Under the pieces are notes generated by a model. The model searched no databases and had not been told where the DNA came from. It worked only from the letters and a program-made list of their open reading frames with translations. A DNA stretch of 64,000 nt from positions 372,001-436,000 of the forward strand of contig NZ_SMGO01000002.1 of assembly GCF_004339765.1 (NCBI RefSeq), given 5' to 3'. This DNA is from Albibacterium bauzanense. GTDB lineage: Bacteria; Bacteroidota; Bacteroidia; Sphingobacteriales; Sphingobacteriaceae. Both the position numbers and the translations under genes were made by a program. Positions 62,526-64,000 of this stretch are shown in pieces (positions within the stretch are counted from its first letter, which is position 1; each line of letters begins with the position of its first letter).

Positions 62526-62873
62526 ATGGATTTAGTAAAGTTTGTAGAAGAACAAGCGGTAACAAGAAACGAAGTTCCCGCATTTAGAGCAGGTGATACA
62601 ATTAGTGTTCACTATAAAATTCGCGAAGGAAATAAAGAGCGTGTTCAGGTTTATCAAGGTGTAGTAATTCAACGTAATAGCGTTGGAACCAGCGAAACAT
62701 TTACAGTTCGTAAAATGTCTAATGGTGTTGGTGTAGAACGTATCTTCCCTATTAATTCTCCAAATATCGAAAAGATAATGGTAAATAACTATGGAAAAGT
62801 TCGTCGTTCGAAGATCTATTACCTACGTGCCTTAACTGGTAAAGCTGCTCGTATTAAATCGAGAAGAGTTTAA
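62526..62873 (+). CDS. rplS: 50S ribosomal protein L19 (bL19)
   Basis: L19 lies at the 30S-50S interface. The 115-aa protein has [31 protein letters not shown] (about 20-50) and [20 protein letters not shown] near 76-95, and ends in the basic [10 protein letters not shown]. Length is normal. It is separated from trmD by 121 bp with its own promoter, unlike in E. coli where rplS is the last gene of the same operon. A strong terminator follows. Confidence 0.97.
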   Translation: MDLVKFVEEQAVTRNEVPAFRAGDTISVHYKIREGNKERVQVYQGVVIQRNSVGTSETFTVRKMSNGVGVERIFPINSPNIEKIMVNNYGKVRRSKIYYLRALTGKAARIKSRRV

Positions 62874-62890
62874 TAAAAGATATTTAAATG

Positions 62891-62925
62891 AAACAGCCCC
62901 ATGAAAATCATGGGGCTGTTTTTTT
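62891..62925 (+). terminator. Rho-independent terminator of rplS
   Basis: A perfect 14-bp stem (62891-62904 with 62908-62921, core CAGCCCCATGA) has the loop AAA and is followed by a T-run. It lies between the converging rplS and methyltransferase genes. Confidence 0.92.
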
Positions 62926-62930
62926 GTTTC

Positions 62931-64000
62931 TTATTCTTCTCGTTTGCTTCCTTCATAAAGCTCGTATTCCATTAGCCGGCAATCAAGTCGGCCATTATAG
63001 AATTCGATTTTTCTAGCTGCACGCAATCCTATTTTCTTTGCCAATTCCGGATTTCCGGTGAATACGTAACCAAGGTACCCTTTGCAAGAGCCTTTAAGAA
63101 AGTCACCGATCTCTTTATAGGTTATTTCTAATTTGCTATGAACCCCTAGCCTTTCACCATATTCTGGGTTGAATACCACAACTCCATTTCCTTCCGGAAT
63201 ATCGGTTTCTTTGAAGTCACAAACAGTAAAATCAATTAATTTATCAACACCAGCTGTTTTTGCATTATTAATTGATATCTCTACTGCTTCTGCAGAAATA
63301 TCAGAGGCTATTATCTTAGCTTGGACGTTTTTATGGATAGCAGCTTTTAATTGTCTGCGTTCTTCAAAAAAGACTTCTTCATCGTAGCCTAGAATATGCA
63401 TAAAGGCATAATTCATTCGAAAAAGACCAGGTTTTCTGTTGCTGGCAATTAAAGCAGCCTCAATCGCTAGTGTTCCTGAACCACACATTGGATTAACAAA
63501 AAGAGATTCCATATCCCATTTTGTTGCGTATACCACGCCTGAAGCTAAAGCTTCTAGCATAGGCGCTTTCCCTGGGTGCTTGCGGTATCCATGTTTAGCT
63601 AAAGTCTCTCCAGAGGAGTCAATATATATTTCGGCTTGATTCTCTTGCCAGTAAAGGTGTATTACTGTTTTGCTTAAATCCGGGCCACTATTTGGTCTTA
63701 GGCCTTTTCTTGCCTTGATACGATCGGCAATAGCATCTTTTACCTTTAGGTTAGCAAAGAGAGGGGTTGTAATGCTTTCGTTGTTAACATTGGAATTGAT
63801 GGAAACATAGCCATTGAAATCAATGAGATCTTCCCATGCTATGGCTGCAACCTCACGGTATAGATCGTCGGCATTTTTAGCCTCAAAAGATTTAATAGAA
63901 TATAATATCTGACTTGCACAGCGCAGGTTTAAGTTTAGCTTTATACATTCGGTAAGACTTGCTTTTAGCTCTACTCCTGTTGAGAAGGAACGACCGATTG
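62931..64000 (-). CDS. THUMP-domain rRNA methyltransferase (RlmL/YpsC family), 5' end truncated
   Basis: The reading frame stays open from the stop at 62931 to the window edge (about 356 residues visible), so the start lies beyond base 64000. Visible parts are a THUMP RNA-binding domain (the residues around SIKSFEAKNADDLYREV), then the methyltransferase region with DSSGETLAKHGYRKHPGKAPMLEALASG, the SAM motif NPMCGSGTLAIEAA, and the catalytic NPEYGERL (N-P-P/E-Y type). It is related to enzymes making m2G2445 in 23S rRNA. Reading it as a 209-aa protein from an internal Met would cut off the THUMP domain. Confidence 0.93.
   Translation of the reverse strand, partial: IGRSFSTGVELKASLTECIKLNLNLRCASQILYSIKSFEAKNADDLYREVAAIAWEDLIDFNGYVSINSNVNNESITTPLFANLKVKDAIADRIKARKGLRPNSGPDLSKTVIHLYWQENQAEIYIDSSGETLAKHGYRKHPGKAPMLEALASGVVYATKWDMESLFVNPMCGSGTLAIEAALIASNRKPGLFRMNYAFMHILGYDEEVFFEERRQLKAAIHKNVQAKIIASDISAEAVEISINNAKTAGVDKLIDFTVCDFKETDIPEGNGVVVFNPEYGERLGVHSKLEITYKEIGDFLKGSCKGYLGYVFTGNPELAKKIGLRAARKIEFYNGRLDCRLMEYELYEGSKREE

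Noticed and set aside
62931-63560. Methyltransferase as a short 209-aa gene
   Set aside because: The frame remains open to the window edge and encodes a THUMP domain; the short version begins inside a conserved block.
1-64000. tRNA, rRNA, tmRNA or CRISPR
   Set aside because: I scanned the intergenic regions for cloverleaf ends, CCA-like 3' ends and regularly spaced direct repeats and saw none; a covariance search could still find a small RNA.

Overview
The window reads as chromosomal core sequence from a low-GC member of the Bacteroidota, most likely a Sphingobacteriales (Pedobacter/Solitalea-like) bacterium. Supporting marks are the fused LpxC-FabZ, PorX of the type IX secretion system, an N-succinylornithine-type transcarbamylase in the arginine operon, S16 with a long acidic tail, the OtsA-OtsB fusion, repeated TAnnTTTG promoter boxes, and almost no Shine-Dalgarno sequences. 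I see no prophage, insertion sequence, CRISPR array, rRNA or tRNA gene. The assignment is inference from gene content; no database was consulted.

Layout. 0-5.5 kb: a helical unknown, trmB, GDP-fucose synthase, a YtxH/holin-like/unknown envelope-stress trio, a cold-shock protein and a GH3 hexosaminidase. 5.5-15.1 kb: a nine-gene arginine operon (GNAT, argG, argC, argD, argF', argB, proC, argE, argH) preceded by a 44-codon leader ORF ending RVRRPLKPRA and a hairpin, which looks like an arginine-sensing attenuator. 15.1-22.1 kb: hisS, an MBL-fold hydrolase, YbaB, a serine hydrolase, fumC with a lipoprotein, 5-FTHF cyclo-ligase and EF-P. 22.2-27.4 kb: a minus-strand lipid A cluster (HD protein, lpxD, lpxC-fabZ, lpxA, ABC ATPase). 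27.6-38.5 kb: porX-tsaE, ald, a YihY/BrkB protein, pfkA, a DsbD-like reductase, birA, rsfS and ftsH. 38.5-43.5 kb: a LUD protein, a long nested palindrome, a radical SAM protein, rhomboid, an unknown, ybeY and a zinc peptidase. 43.7-55.5 kb: rmuC, thiL-nadA divergent from nadB, a gamma carbonic anhydrase, an Ig-like lipoprotein, mnmG and an ABC-F ATPase. 55.5-64 kb: an SDR protein, GH15 and OtsAB (trehalose), the rpsP-rimM-trmD and rplS region, and a truncated THUMP-domain RNA methyltransferase.

Two features suggest the right half lies near the replication origin. Strand composition appears to switch from C-rich to G-rich on the plus strand somewhere around 40-48 kb, and the long AT-rich nadA-nadB gap (47209-47675) carries DnaA-box-like 9-mers. 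Two CACGTG-core parS-like sites sit just upstream of mnmG (53545-53586). This is a hypothesis from hand reading.

Other points of interest are five genes whose exact TAnnTTTG box ends only 3-5 nt before the ATG (possible leaderless mRNAs), a transcarbamylase with Val90 at the residue that decides succinyl versus acetyl substrate, EF-P with Asn at the usual modified-Lys position, and an intercistronic terminator between rpsP and rimM. Several starts were re-chosen (trmB, hisS, lpxD, tsaE), and several genes appear to use TTG or GTG.
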